This document shows positions 1-11,875 of a stretch of DNA of 64,000 nucleotides, piece by piece. Source of the DNA: Calliopum simillimum. Its lineage: Eukaryota; Arthropoda; Insecta; Diptera; Lauxaniidae. The DNA lies in assembly GCA_951812925.1 (NCBI GenBank), contig OX638370.1:39311948-39375947 (forward strand), read 5' to 3'. The notes under the pieces are model-generated. The model worked only from the letters and a program-made list of their open reading frames with translations, did not search any database and was not told the DNA's origin. The number at the start of each line of letters is the position of its first letter. The stretch's first letter is position 1. The position numbers and the translations under genes are program-made.

Positions 1-280
1 TTACAATATGGTAACAAAACCTGCTATTTATTATTAATAATTTTAGAAAGGTCGATTGCAAAACCAGAAATAATCTGCCGGTACTGTTGCAGTACCAGAC
101 ATCTTTGACTTTCAGTTGCAATACCAGGATATCTCGAAATTTCAAGTAAAAAAAAACTATTAGTAGAGATTATTACAAAGACTTTTCAAATCAAATTAGA
201 CGATTTTTTAAATTTTGATTAGAAGATACCTCAAATTTCTCGGGGGTCTACTTTGAAAATTATGAGTTTTATTTTATTAT
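1..280. repeat. Diverged interspersed repeat, no gene
   Basis: No coding potential. The stretch around 55-270 aligns by eye with 29340-29530 and 33870-34060: all have the phrase 'atctttgactttnngttgca', then a run ending in 'aaatcaaattagacgattt'. A continuation of the same repeat resumes near 1390-1450 ('cccaaaattcatttgaca'), so the MITE fragment and DINE-like element between them were inserted into it. Family unknown. Confidence 0.5.
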
Positions 281-505
281 TAGCTACCATCCAAGTATGT
301 GTCATATGTCATTGGTGGTTGGAGCCTACTGTTCCATGTTTTTTATTAAAAAAAACCAACAGTACAAAAACAAAGCAAAATCAAATCATCAGACGAATTT
401 GCCGACAGCCGACAGCCGAAGAACTCGATAAGCATGCTTTATTTAGCCCTTTGCATAGATTAGGTGAGAATCACAGCAAAAATTAAATGCAGCACGTGCA
501 AAAGT
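281..505. repeat. Truncated MITE of the GCTACCAACAATG family
   Basis: Decayed relative of the complete element at 49821-50301. It keeps the terminal 'ttagctaccatccaa', the 'ttggagcctactgttc' segment and the inner 'tagattaggtgagaatcacagc' region. It is cut off at about 510, where the DINE-like element begins. Confidence 0.55.
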
Positions 506-511
506 TCTAAT

Positions 512-1381
512 TATACCCTACACGCAGGATATATTCACTTTGTCCTTCCGTTTGTAACGAAGAGAAGCAGGCGTGGCAGATATAGAAAAGTATATATGTA
601 TATTCTTGAACAGCGTCACCGCCTGAGTCGATATAGCCATGTCTGTCTGGCTGGCAGGCTGGCTGTCTGTGCGTGGAAATGCATTTTTTGGGTAAACTGA
701 GCAAGATAATTCAATGAAATTTAGTACTCTGCCTCCGCCGTCAAAGTTAGCTCGAGGGATTGAAAACGAGCGAAGTTGGTCAACGGATACGCTTACCGGC
801 CATACAAAGAATATGTTTAAAAAGCAATAATAGGAGCATTATTTGCGATAACGCAAGCAAAATACATATAATTACTAGGGACGGTAAGCTTAAGCTCTGA
901 GCAAAAGCTAGGCGAATTCTGACTAAAGGGCGTGGCACCTCCCATATAACCAAAAATTTCAAAATGCTCTACTGAAAGCGTTATTTGAGATAATCTTACC
1001 AAATTTCACTAAAACACTAAGAACAGTTAGTGCAAGCTCTGACAAAAAACTTGGCAAATTTAGACTAGAGGGCGTAGCACCCCCCATGTAAGCAAAAGTT
1101 TCAAAATTCTATACTGAAAACGTTATGTGAGATAATCCAACCAAATTTCACCCAAACAATAAGGACTGTAAATATAAGCTCTGAGCAAACCCTAGACGAA
1201 CTCGGACAAGAGGGCGTGGCACCTCCCATATAAGCAAAAGTTTCAAAATGATATACTGAAAGAGTTTTTTGAGATAATCAAACTAAATTTCGCGCAGACA
1301 CTAGTTTGTAAATCCAAGCTCTGAGCAAATGCTGGGTGAACTCGGACAAGAAGGCATGACACCTCTTGCACAAGCATAAAG
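512..1381 (+). mobile_element. DINE-1/Helentron-like non-autonomous element, copy A (3' end missing)
   Basis: Starts with the family 5' end TATACCCTACAC (one mismatch nearby), followed by the conserved 'tcttgaacagcgtcaccgcc' block and a GTCY/GGCT microsatellite (about 635-675). Tandem units of about 140 bp follow, each containing 'gggcgtggcacctcccatata'-like sequence and 'atactgaaa'. The 3' stem-loop and CTAG terminus seen in copies B, E and F are absent, so this copy is truncated. Confidence 0.65.
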
Positions 1382-1384
1382 CTG

Positions 1385-2444
1385 ATATTACAATTGTCAT
1401 TTCCCAAAATTCATTTGACATCGAGATGCTGGGTTTCGTTAATGGATGACTTATTTCTCGGATGTGTAGAATTACTTTACCAACTCCGAGTCAATACTTT
1501 TGTTGCAAATCTTTTTAATATTACGGAAATCAGTTAAGTCTATTGTACAGACGTGCTTAATTAGGACTATAGAATTCTGTTTAGCCACTTAAATAGAGAA
1601 TTTCAACTTTTGATAAAACATAATAAGCTTGGAAACTTTAAAACAAATTACACATCTATGATATGCAGGAGGGAATGGGAGGTCAACCAAGATAAATGAT
1701 AGACTGACTGTCCCCTCTAATAAAGAACGTTTGGCAGCATTACCTTCTCAGCTAAAACTTTTAAATTAAATAGACTCAATATTAGGGCAGGGATTAACAT
1801 ACCTTAGTGAAAACCCAAAATATTTTGAGCAGCTTTATACTGTTGTTTTCTCCTGTCATATGACAACACGTTTGACAACCTCGCAATTCAAATGTAAATT
1901 TTTGTTTTAAATCAAATCAATTTAATATTTAGTTGTAAATATAAGTCTAAAAAAAGTTTTTCTTAAAATTTTTAAAAATTCTATAAATTTTCACACAACG
2001 GAAATAAAAATAATTTTTAAAATTTAAAACATACAAAATAAGTTATACCAAATTTAAATACCATCAGGGGCTTTGAAAACAAAAAATGTTTTTTTTTTTC
2101 ATTACTTAAAACAAAAAAAAAAAAAAAAAAATCAAAAGTAGTTTTGAAATTTTCTAATAAAAATAATTTTTTAAATAAAAATATTCTTAATTATGTTTTT
2201 TAGTTTTCATAAAATTTGCATAACTTAAATTATAAGTATCATTTTTTATGAAAAAACACAACGTGAAAATTAGGTACTTAAATCATTTTACTACTTAAAA
2301 CTAAATTTGCACTTTTATAAATAAAGTTTAATAATTAATATACTCGTATTTTTAATAAATTTTACTATATCGGTATGTTTAAATTAAATTAAAAATTCTT
2401 AATTAAAAAACAAAAATCTCATTCACTTTTTATTTAGTATTAAT
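1385..2444. other. Intergenic, AT-rich, no gene seen
   Basis: No ORF, RNA gene or clear repeat boundary was found beyond the first 60 bp of old repeat. From about 1900 it becomes extremely A/T-rich. The part next to 2445 is the likely 3' UTR of the transporter gene: on the minus strand AATAAA overlaps the stop codon and AAATAAA follows within about 15 bases. Confidence 0.5.
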
Positions 2445-3069
2445 TTATTGCGCAAATGGATTATGTGGATTACCACCAGGTATATCCAAATTACCACCAG
2501 ACGTTTGATAGGTACCATATGGACCACCATTTGGATTCATTTCGTTAAGACGTGTATTGGACAGTGCACGTGGTATGGGATTACTGGGTACACCGTGTGG
2601 TGCCAGATGTGATGTCTCTTCAGCAACCTGAAAAATTAATTTGATAATTAAGTAGTAAAAGGCACTTCAGACTGTCTGAGAAGTCATATGCGTTTTCTTA
2701 TGTTTTTCTGTATGATTTTTTCTCTGGCTGTCAAATTTTTTATTTTTTTTTTTTTTTGTCATATTTGGCAACTCATAAGAGTTTCTGTATGACTCCTCAG
2801 ATAGTCTGAAGTGGCTTTAAAATATTTTTAAGTTTATTTGGAAAGTAAATTAAAAACTTTAAATATTAAAACTTAAAGTGACCTTTAAAAAAATAAATAA
2901 ATAGAATTATGGAGAATAGTGAAGAGCAAATCAAGATCAGGACCATAGCAGTCTCAGTCTTGGCCGTAGTCTTGAAAAAATTTCAAAAACACTGAACAGT
3001 AAGCTCCAACCATCAATGTATTTTCATTGTTGGTAGCTAATAATGTAAATCATCATCTGTTCCAAAATC

Positions 3070-3100
<31 letters not shown>

Positions 3101-6100
3101 AGAAAATCTCAGAGAGCCAACTGATACACATACGAATGCGCTTGCTACTTCGTTTTGTCTCAGCAAAAAACCTTGCAAACGAAGCGCTATGCAAAAATAG
3201 TATAATATCAATGACTCACAACGGCTTGGCAATGCATATAGAGGGAAAAACAAAGAAATTTGAATTTTTGCATGCGCTGTGTTTTTCTTGTAGCTGTGAT
3301 TCTCGTCTAATCTATGCTAAAAGTTAAATAAAGTATGCTTGCAGAATTCTAAAAGATGTCGGCAAAGCGTCTGATGAGGAATTGACTTATTAAAGTCAAT
3401 TTTGACCTGTGGTGGGTCCCGAAACTAGTAACGCAAACCAGCCTTCCGATACATTTTTTTGCTTTTTTTATTTATGTGTATTTTTGCCTTGTTTTTTGTG
3501 TTTTTATTGTTGTTTTACTCAAAAACACTGAACAGTAAGCTCCAACCATCAATGTATTTTCATTGTTGGTAGCTAATTTCTAAAGATGGTTGAGTATTCA
3601 AAACTTCTAAATCTTTTCAAAGGTGTAAGATTCCAAAATCTAATTTGGGAGATTATTTTATACTCGAAAGGGGCGTGACACACCTAATAAATAAAAATAA
3701 CCAACGCCAAATAAGTAGTATTATATAACCATCGTGACTGCTATGGTCTTGGCCTTGAAATTATGTCAGCGTCCTGGGATCGTGGTGTCAAAAAGTTACC
3801 TAGACTAATATTGCTTATCACTAATTGAGAGTCTTCGAAAAGACGATATCTATTTTATTTGAAATTTCGTAAAGTTTCAATGTTAAATGATACTATGTAT
3901 TGAGACAAAAGAATCAAAGTATTTCTATAACGGACATAGCTCGAATGGTCTTCAGAAAGGTAATTGGTTGATAATGAGAAAAAAAGATCACGGTCAAAAC
4001 GAGGTGAGCCTCCCAAACCGTCGCAAAGCCGAAACTGACGGCAAGGAAGGTTTTGCTTAGTCTTGGACTCCACTCTGCCTCCGCGTGGTTAAACGATTGA
4101 TTCAGAACTGCGAAGTCAAAAATTAACAAGAAGGAAAAACGTTGTCTTTCATCACGACAACGCTAGACTACATACTTCTTTGGTGACCTGGCAAAAACTG
4201 AGCAAACTAGGGTAGGAAGTTTTAATTCATCCACCATACAACAAAAACCTTGCACCTTCGGATTACCATTTGTGTCACTCGTTGCAGAATAATCTTGATG
4301 GTGTAAAATTTAATTCCCTAAGGGATTGCAAAAAGGTCTTCTTCGAGTTTTTTGAGCAGAAGCTCCACAGGAATTCAACAAAAAAGATACTATCGGATTT
4401 ACCCTAGACATTATATTTCAAAAGTCAGAAGTATACTCTATTAATCTAGTACCCCATAATCTCTACTACATAGAAAGCTATCAAATAATATGGATGTTCA
4501 AATATGACTATCTTGAAAATACCACAAATATAAGTACTCACCTGACGTGGATCCTCAGTGATTGGCAACTCCGAAATGAAACCCGTCTCCTTGCGATAGA
4601 AATTCACAAATATGAAGAACCCAAGCACAAAAAGACAAGACACGCCATACCAACGGAAAGTGTTCGTAGTACCATAGTATGTTACAAACATACCACCAAT
4701 TATCGCACCACAACCGCGGCCCAAACCATGATGTATACCCTGTAGTACACCCTGAGCTGAAGAGCGCAAATGCTTTGGAGAGTTATGAGCGATATATGAA
4801 CATGATGCTGCCCAAACTGCAGCGTGCGTTATACCTTGCATCAATTCAAAAGGCAAAACCATCCATGGATTTGTCAAATATGAGATGTACAAGAAACGCA
4901 ATACGTTACCAATTAGACCCAGACATAAAACTTTAACATGACCAATTTGTGTAATTAGCCGAAAACTGAAGAAATAAGCAAAAATTTCCGATACGTGATT
5001 AATCACAGAAGCGACACCAAACAATGTTGGAGTACCGCCGTAGTCTTGCAAGTGCCAGAAGAGGAAAGTGAATATTAGGCCAATACCGAAACCCATGAAC
5101 CAGGCGACAAAAAGAAACGATATGGTTTTCACGTCTTTGAAATGTGTCAAAACCGTCATCCATTCGGGCATTTCTTTAGTTGTTTGCGCAAACATTTTCG
5201 ATTCAGCACCGACAGCTGGTGGTGGTGCATTACTAGAAGCTAAGAAACCGCCACTAGTAGTAGCAGTACCACCACCACCAACAGCCAGCGAAGGTAAATT
5301 CAATTGTGCCGCAAGCTGATTCATTGACTCGTCTTCGGCTCTCTTATTCTGTTGATCGATTATATTTGTGGACGGTTGCTCGTCTATATCTACTAGATCA
5401 TACTTGAAAGTAATTCTTGCCGCCGAAAGTATGGCACAAGTCATGAGGACGGAAAATATGACAAAGCATATGTTATAGTTCTTTTCCATATGGCCAGCAC
5501 CGCAAGGATGATGCGAAAATGATGTGGAATGATCGAGGGCTATGCCAACAACGAACATGGAAATACCCCAACCGAGTGAACCGAACATACGTTGATGACC
5601 GTATTTGTCAGCATCTTCACCAAGCAATGTAATGACAGCCGAATCTGCGAGTGTTATAGCTGGAGCGCTAAAGAATTCACCGATGAGTATAACGAGCAGT
5701 AGTAGGAAGAAAGCTTTTTGAATGTCCTGCAATGAAAAAGATCACATAACTTAAGATGATTTTTCTTTTTTTTTTTTTCAAAATGCACAATTTTACTTAC
5801 CGGTGTGCGATATACCATTGAAGAGAATATTGGACTAACATAATCTCGATGCGCCTTATGATCATAATTGCTAACAAAGTTAATGTGTATTGGAGATATG
5901 CCAGCATCAATACGCGGTAGTATGGAACGCTTACGTCTGTGAAAAAATTCAATTTTATTTAGCTTTTCGTTAGCTTTCCTTGCAGAAATTATGACTTACC
6001 TTATATGCGATTGCTCCACTGCTTCTTCAGCTGGTTGTGTTGATGCTCCAATGCTATCTGTTTGTAGATCAACCAGTTCAACACTATCTCCATTCAAATC

Positions 6101-7425
6101 TGCCATACTGAAAGCGCTGAGGTCACGTTTTGTCCGAGTATAGGTTAAAACAAAATCCGTTTCGTTACGACGTTCAATGCATTTAACTGGTTCTGGTCGT
6201 ATAAAACTTAGGGGTATAGTAAATAGCACCCAGCAGGCCAAAGAAGCCAGTAGTAACTTTTTGCCCTGCTTACACCTGTTGAAGAATAATAAGATTAGCT
6301 AAGGGAATAAATGATACATGTACATATTTCATGTTATGACAGTGCTTCAGAATTGCATCTATAATTGCTTTCCTTTGGTCTTATACTGTCTTCACACTTC
6401 TTCCTTTACTTTATTCTTCTCTCTCCTTTCTCTGTTGTCTCTTCTATCTTCATCCTTTCTTCATATCGGACTTCTCACTTTTCATTTTCAATCTTTCACC
6501 TTTTACTTTGCACTTTGCACTTTTAATTTTTCATATTTCACTTTCCACTGTTCATTTTTCTCTTTTCATTTGTCACTTTTCACCTTCCACTTTTCACCTT
6601 TCACTTTTCAGTTTTCACTTTTCACATTTCACTTTTCACTCTTCACTCTTCACTCTTCACTTTCACTTTTCACTTTTCACATTTCACTTTTCACTTTCCA
6701 CTTTCCACTTTTCACTTTTCACTTCTCTTCTCTTCTCTTCCTTACGCTTCTCTTTTAAATTTCTGAGTCGGACAAAGATCTTTAAGCACTGTCTTAAATT
6801 AACAGCATTCTTACCTATCAGCATATGAACCCCAAAATGGTGCCGAAAGAAACTCCACAAAAGGACGCATACCAATTAAAATACCACACTGGCCTGGATT
6901 CATGCCCATCTGTTTAAAGTAGACACCCATCAAAGGAAAGAGCGAACCAAAAGCGGCATAGAAAAAGAAGTAAAAACTCTTAACCGGTAATAATTCTTGG
7001 TCGGTGGGACCTAGAATTATTTCAAGAACATCAGAGTGACCGCGTATTTTGTGCGTTGATTCCTTAGCTTCAGGATATCTGAAAATCATCAAAAGAATTC
7101 TTATAGTTTCAACATCAATAAGTTAATTGTAATTTACTTACAAGGTTGGATCCACTTCGCCAGTGGCCTCTACATCAACACGTGGTCTAGCAGCCATACC
7201 ATATGGTTGTTGGACTCCACCAGCAACACCGGTGCCATAGCCAGCATCTACTTGTGACTGATCATAGCCAGTGTTTTGTCCACTGTTATAACCACTTTGA
7301 TCGTAGCCAGCGGATTGTTGAGCATAACCGCCGCCATATCCACCCGCAGTTTGTTCATATCCACCACCACCGCCGCCGCTTGGTGCACCAAATGGATTTG
7401 CTGCAGCCCCACCATATTGAGCCAT
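2445..7425 (-). CDS. MFSD6-like major facilitator superfamily transporter, six coding exons
   Basis: Integral membrane transporter of the MFS_1_like/MFSD6 group; its substrate is not known from sequence. Coding exons on the minus strand: 7425-7142, 7078-6815, 6275-6000, 5936-5801, 5726-4542 and 2627-2445. They sum to 2328 nt (775 residues), close to vertebrate MFSD6. Every junction is GT-AG and in phase. The N-terminal 95 residues are Gly/Tyr/Gln-rich and hydrophilic. Exon 2 carries TM1-2 ([20 protein letters not shown], then a GMRPFVEF block); exon 3 carries TM3 and a polar loop. Exon 5 carries the remaining helices with the family signature [15 protein letters not shown] and the [16 protein letters not shown] block. 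The C-terminal exon is a hydrophilic Asn/Pro/Gly-rich tail. Reading past the exon 5 donor at 4541 would give a different tail and stop at 4446. Family assignment is firm; orthology within flies is not assigned. Confidence 0.92.
2661..2815. mobile_element. Short MITE with about 28-bp terminal inverted repeats
   Basis: Left end GGCACTTCAGACTGTCTGAG; the right end reads GCCACTTCAGACTATCTGAG on the other strand. The pairing continues into 'aagtcata' / 'tatgactcc'. A short non-coding A/T-rich middle separates the arms. No ORF. The target duplication is uncertain because both flanks are A/T runs. Confidence 0.7.
2987..3577. mobile_element. GCTACCAACAATG-family MITE, rearranged copy
   Basis: Related to 49821-50301. 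Both ends show 'aacagtaagctccaaccatc' and 'attgttggtagctaa' in the same orientation, whereas the intact relative has these as inverted ends. An internal inversion or two nested copies would explain this. A 27-base A-run lies near 3070-3097. The middle (3290-3420) matches the other copies ('tctcgtctaatctatgcta', 'ggtgggtcccgaaactagta'). Confidence 0.65.
3940..4410 (+). pseudogene. mariner transposase remnant (D,D34D)
   Basis: Decayed mariner-family DDE transposase inside the last intron of the transporter, on the opposite strand. Readable segments in order: near 3985-4060, [10 protein letters not shown] then [14 protein letters not shown]; near 4090-4135, TIDSEL...RRKNV; from 4142, [19 protein letters not shown]; then an in-frame stop; then [18 protein letters not shown] and [17 protein letters not shown]. 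The HHDN aspartate and the SDYH aspartate are separated by 34 positions, the mariner spacing. Frameshifts near 4010, an internal deletion before 4090 and at least two stops make it dead. Terminal repeats were not found. Confidence 0.85.
6465..6750. repeat. Degenerate TTTTCAC minisatellite in intron 2 of the transporter gene
   Basis: About 285 bp made almost wholly of CTTTTCAC / TTTCACTTTTCA variants, with cttctcttct runs at the right end. It is strongly strand-biased: pyrimidines plus A on the plus strand, so purine-rich in the transcript. Long open frames here are artefacts of the repeat. Confidence 0.9.
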
Positions 7426-8660
7426 ATTGTTGGATAAGAACCCAGCTATCTAACGCGTGTTACTATCAATTCCAGCCACTGATTTTTTTGTTGCCTTAAC
7501 AAAACACACTGTCAGAGTATGAGTCAGCAGTCACTTGGTGTAATAATTACCAGGACTATAATGAGCTTTTGTTCCTTTTGTATTGCCGCTTAGCCTTATG
7601 TCAACAAGACCACAAACAACAATAACAACTGGCGCTGCGTTTGCACAAAATAAGTTCCGTTTGCCGCTCTGTCTCTCTTCTTTATCTGTCTGGCACCAAA
7701 TAAGTCCTTGGATCCTTAGCTGGAGGGATGGGTAACTGTGGTATTTAATATCTATTGTAGTTGTTGCTACTGCTGTTTGTATCGTCCTTAAAAAAACGAT
7801 GTCCTATTGTTTTGTTGTTCTAATGAGAGACATTTCCGGTTTAATACTGTGAAGAAAATGAAAAAAAAAAAATTCAACTTATTATATGCAAAATTGTTGG
7901 TTTTCACTTTGTTTTTTTTAGGACAATAAATTGAGATTATCGTAGGACAAGTACACGGATTGATATAAAATTGGTTTTTATCATTTTTAAAAATGATTTA
8001 TAATTTGAACAGTGGTATTGGTCTTCGTCTCGGTCTTGCTAATGATTTCGGGTTTGGTATTTACCTTAGAAACAAGAAATTACTTAAAAAAAGGATTTTT
8101 ACCATTAAAAATTTCTGAACTTTATTTTTTCGTAGCAGTTGTGTTTTAAAAATGATGATATAATTGAAAGGGGCTTAGGGTTTTTTGTCTTGATTGTCAT
8201 CTTGACCAACACGAATACCACACCACAATTTTTTTAAGCCGGAGTAATGGAAGTACCTTAAACCTAAACAATATGCACGGATTTCCGGAACGGGGATTTA
8301 TTGATAGTTTGTGGAACCCCTGATTTTCTTTTTTTATACAATACCTTATGACGTTAGCAGCAAAATCAAATAATTTTTAAAATCGCCCTAAAAAAAGGTC
8401 GAAAAACGGGATTAACCAATAACCAAAAAGACACAACAACGTAAAACAAAAATTGTCATTTTCGTTGTATTTGACAATGCTGAATCCGAATCCGGCCTCA
8501 CAATAGCTCTATCATTTATGGTTTTAGAGATATTCTATCCTAAAAGTTCAAAAACACAATTTTTGAGGTAATATAGAGGACGCACGAAATTATTTGATCT
8601 TTTCTTCTAAATGAATTGCTTAGTGCTAAGATATTCATATTAGGGAGTCATTAGTTAGTC
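7426..8660. other. 5' flank of the MFSD6-like gene
   Basis: Presumed 5' UTR or first-intron DNA. No TATA box is evident. At 8480-8550 there is one copy of the roughly 70-bp dispersed core ('aatgctgaatccgaatccgg' ... 'tttagagatattc') that also occurs inside several inverted-repeat elements in this window. No gene recognised. Confidence 0.5.
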
Positions 8661-8674
8661 CCCCTACCTTTACT

Positions 8675-10075
8675 ATACAGCATGCACACCTCAAGGGAAG
8701 ATCTACTGAATCTACTCTTCACGAGGTAACACGTACTATTGAGAGATCCTTTCACTTGCGGCCTTACTAGACATTGAAGGCGCTTTTAACAACGTTCGCA
8801 CTGATGCTATCAAGAATGCCCTCATAGGGCTAGGGGTAGAGCACTGCTTCATCAACTGGATAGCATCCATGCTTGAATCTAGGATCATTCAAGTGAGTAT
8901 GGGCGATAGTCACATGTCCAAATCAGTAAAATGGGGTACACCTCAGGGCGGTGTACTCTCGCCTCTGCTTTGGCTCATAGTTTTCAACACGGTGCTACAA
9001 CAGCTTAATAAAAATGGTGCGAAGGTAGTTGCGTATGCAGATGATGTGGTGCTGCTGGTATCAGGTCCGTATCTTGACGTGATCAGTAACATCATGGAAA
9101 GAGCTCTGGCTGAGCTATGTTCATGGGACACAGAATGTGGTCTTGGGCTTAACCCAGCCAAAACTGACCTCATGCTCTTTACTACAAAAACCAAAATACC
9201 TAACTTTAACCATCCTCAATTGAAAGGACAACCTCTACCACTTTTCAATTCGGCCAAATATCTTGGAGTCTTTCTTGATCCGAAGCTAAATTGGAAATAT
9301 AACATAGAACAAAGATGCAAGAAAGCCTGTATAGCCTTTATGCATGTAAAAAAACCTTCAGCAAAAAATGGGGACTTCAACCAAGAATGGTACTATGTAT
9401 GTATAAAGCCGTATTACGTCCAATCCTCACATACGGCTCTTTAGTTTGGTGACCAGCCACTGGTATAATCAAACGAAACTGGAGAGAGTACAGAGGACCG
9501 GAAGTGTTGGTGTAACGAGAGCATTGAGATCATGCCCAACCTCAGCTCTCAGTGTTCTTCTTCATCTGCTCCCTCCAACCTCATTTATTAAAGCCACTAC
9601 CTCGTGTAGTGCGATTAGGCCAAGAGAAGCCGGTTGCTGGATGCATAAGACGTATGGTCACAGCTCCATCCTTGATAAACTACCCGTTGATCTTTCTAAT
9701 TCCCACACAGATTACATCTGCCCCATACTAAATTTCGAGAAAAATTTTCTTTTAGCTTTTAGCTGACCGAATTCAGCTAGCGTCTTTCAGGCGGAAGTTT
9801 ACGCGATTCTCAAAGCCTGCAGGCTAGTAGAGACCACTAACTTCAGCCTTAGACAAGAGGCAATCTTCTCAGACAGTCAGGCCGCTATCAAGGCGCTGAA
9901 CTCAGTAACAATAAAATCAAAACTGATTGAGGAATGCAGAAAAAATTTAATCGAACTAGGGCGTCAATCTGAACTTAATCTCGTCTGGGTTCCAGGTTAT
10001 AGGAACATTGAAGGTAACGAAAAAGCTGATGAACTAGCTAGACTTGGCTCCTCTCTAAGCGGGACACATTAGTGT
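8675..10075 (+). pseudogene. Non-LTR retrotransposon remnant: reverse transcriptase plus RNase H, 5' part
   Basis: LINE pol fragment, 5' truncated, with frameshifts and stops. RT motifs in order: KGRSTES near 8695; catalytic LDIEGAFNN near 8772; GTPQGGVLSPLLW near 8934; AYADDVVLL near 9031; and a KTDLMLF...KYLGVFLDPKLNW block to about 9295. From about 9780 the RNase H reads FQAEVYAI, FSDSQAAIKAL and WVPGYRNIEGNEKADELARL, keeping the acidic residues. RT followed by RNase H points to the I/LOA group rather than jockey. The element continues at 11876 after a hAT insertion. The clade is inferred; the domain calls are secure. Confidence 0.88.
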
Positions 10076-10474
10076 GTATGCACTAGGGATTTCAGTCCCG
10101 GGATTCCGGGATCCCGGGATCCCGGGATTCGAGCCTTTTTGCAGTCCCGAAAATCCCGGGATTAGTGCTACCAATCCCGGGATTTCTTTTGCAAGTTTTT
10201 TTGTTGTTAAATAACAGAAAAATCACATTAAAGTAGAGACAAAACTTATTCTCTATAGATTTAAAACTGAAATTGAGGACAATAGCAGTTAATGTAAACG
10301 CAGCAAAAAACTTATTAATTATTATTAATTAAATCTAGTTTTGAATACCACTTCAAAAAATTTGTTTTCTAGATAATCTTATAATTTATCCGACGTTTTA
10401 ATGGAAGAAATTGATATATTTTGTAATGGTGGTGATAGGGGTTATTTCCTCCAGAAAACTTTCGATTATCTTTT

Positions 10475-10570
10475 TTCAATTCAACCAACAAGTGTTGAAT
10501 CAGAAAGATGCTTTTCGTGTGGAGCAGGGGTTGAAATAAGAAAAAAAATATTACTGCAGAATTTTTTTTG
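10475..10570 (+). pseudogene. hAT transposase C-terminal dimerisation domain fragment
   Basis: Short remnant in the hAT element. The pattern S-V-E-S-E-R-x-F-S resembles the SxxSERxFS core of hAT dimerisation domains. It is followed by a basic stretch and no further recognisable sequence. Confidence 0.6.
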
Positions 10571-10982
10571 ATTATTTGCAATTTTTTCAAAATTTTTTTA
10601 GTGCCTTATTCAAGTGTTTGTTGAATACTAAATATTAATATTAAATAACAGATATCATGGCAATGATTTAATTTAAAATTGAAAATTTATAGTGAAATTT
10701 TCTTTCTTGCATTTGTAAAAATATGTTTAAAGTAGAGTTGCCGAGTACTACATTTAAGCCCAGATTGGGAGGTTAGACACCTAAGACAACGGTTATATGC
10801 AAAATAAAATGAGTATTTAGTTTCAACGATTAACTCAAAAACAAAGTAATATGAATTTGGCTAAATATTATTATTACAATTTTTTACAATTTTTGACAAT
10901 ATTCTGAGGTTATTGCTGCAAATTTGAAGTTATTTCTGCAGAAATAGGGCATTGCTTATTTCAATGCCTGGTGTGAGGTTAT

Positions 10983-11338
10983 ATATCTGTGGAGTTTTGA
11001 CAAAACAACCTAACTCGAAATTGGCAACTTTTCACGAGAGCCTAAAAACTGATTAACTACTTTCAATAATGTGGCTCAATTTCGTTGATGCAGCATTGAA
11101 TCTTCTCTTTCCATACATTTTTACTAATCTTAAAGTGTCAGCTGTCAAATTATTATTTTTTTTGGTTCATAACACTTCTTGCGTGAACTATGGGATACCC
11201 TTATATCTCTGGAACAAGAAATCATAGAGACATGGCGATTATACCAATAGAAGCATATTTAAATTTTTTATTTTGGACTAAAATCCTTGAGAATTGTCAG
11301 ATCTCGACTTAGGTTGTTTTGTCAAAAGTCCACAGATA
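10983..11338. mobile_element. MITE nested in the hAT element
   Basis: The two ends are inverted repeats of about 35 bp: the left starts TATCTGTGGAGTTTTGACAA and the right reads ATCTGTGGACTTTTGACAAA on the opposite strand, both continuing to 'acaacctaa'. The interior is non-coding. Confidence 0.65.
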
Positions 11339-11875
11339 TGTAATAAATTAAGATATAAATTGGATGATAAAAAAATAAATGCTTATATTCCTAAAAACAT
11401 ATTTTAATAATAATAAAACTGATTAAAAGAAAAGTTATTCCTTTCAAGTCCAACACTTGTTAAAACTTCGATCTCACTATTTTATGTAATTAAATATGTA
11501 TGATATTTTGTGTATGCATTTAACTAAGCATATAATGCTGCAATGTTCCTTTATGTTCGTTTTTGAAGTAAATAAGTATTTTTGAATTTTTTGTTTTTTA
11601 AAAAAGGCGTGAATTGTTTAATGAAATGAACCTGTTTTTTAGAAATTGTTCTTTAATATTTGTTACACTTTTTAAATAAAATATCTTTGTAGGGGTGCAG
11701 TAGGGGTATAAAAGACAAAATATTAGGAATTTTTAATACTAAATTCTGCTTTATTTAGAAAGAAAAAAAATGCATACAAATCCCGAAAAATCCCGGGATC
11801 CCGGGATTCAAAATTTTATGATCCCGAAATCCCGGGATCGCAAAAAGTCCAAAAATTGGAATCCCTAGTATGCAC

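Larger units (their letters stand above)
2628..4541 (-). other. Last intron of the MFSD6-like gene, enlarged by transposons
   Basis: About 1.9 kb between donor CAG|GTGAGTAC (minus strand, at 4541) and acceptor TTTTTCAG|GTTGC (at 2628). The other introns are 64 to 540 bp. The excess is explained by a 155-bp MITE (2661-2815), a GCTACCAACAATG-family element (2987-3577) and a mariner remnant (about 3940-4410). Confidence 0.85.
10084..11867 (+). mobile_element. hAT-family DNA transposon remnant with 8-bp target duplication
   Basis: Flanked by perfect 8-bp direct repeats GTATGCAC at 10076-10083 and 11868-11875. Terminal inverted repeats TAGGGATT / AATCCCTA continue into several copies of TCCCGGGAT at each end. 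An internal decayed plus-strand segment (about 10475-10570) reads PTSVESERCFSCG...RKKILLQN, resembling the hAT C-terminal dimerisation domain. Most of the coding region is missing. The element interrupts the LINE remnant, so it is younger than that LINE. Confidence 0.88.

Noticed and set aside
6318..6758. Open frame of 146 codons in intron 2 of the transporter
   Set aside because: It is the TTTTCAC minisatellite read in frame (Phe/Ser/Leu/His repeats); no independent coding evidence.
7203..7499. His/Gln-rich plus-strand frame
   Set aside because: Shadow of the Gly/Tyr/Gln-rich first exon of the transporter on the other strand.
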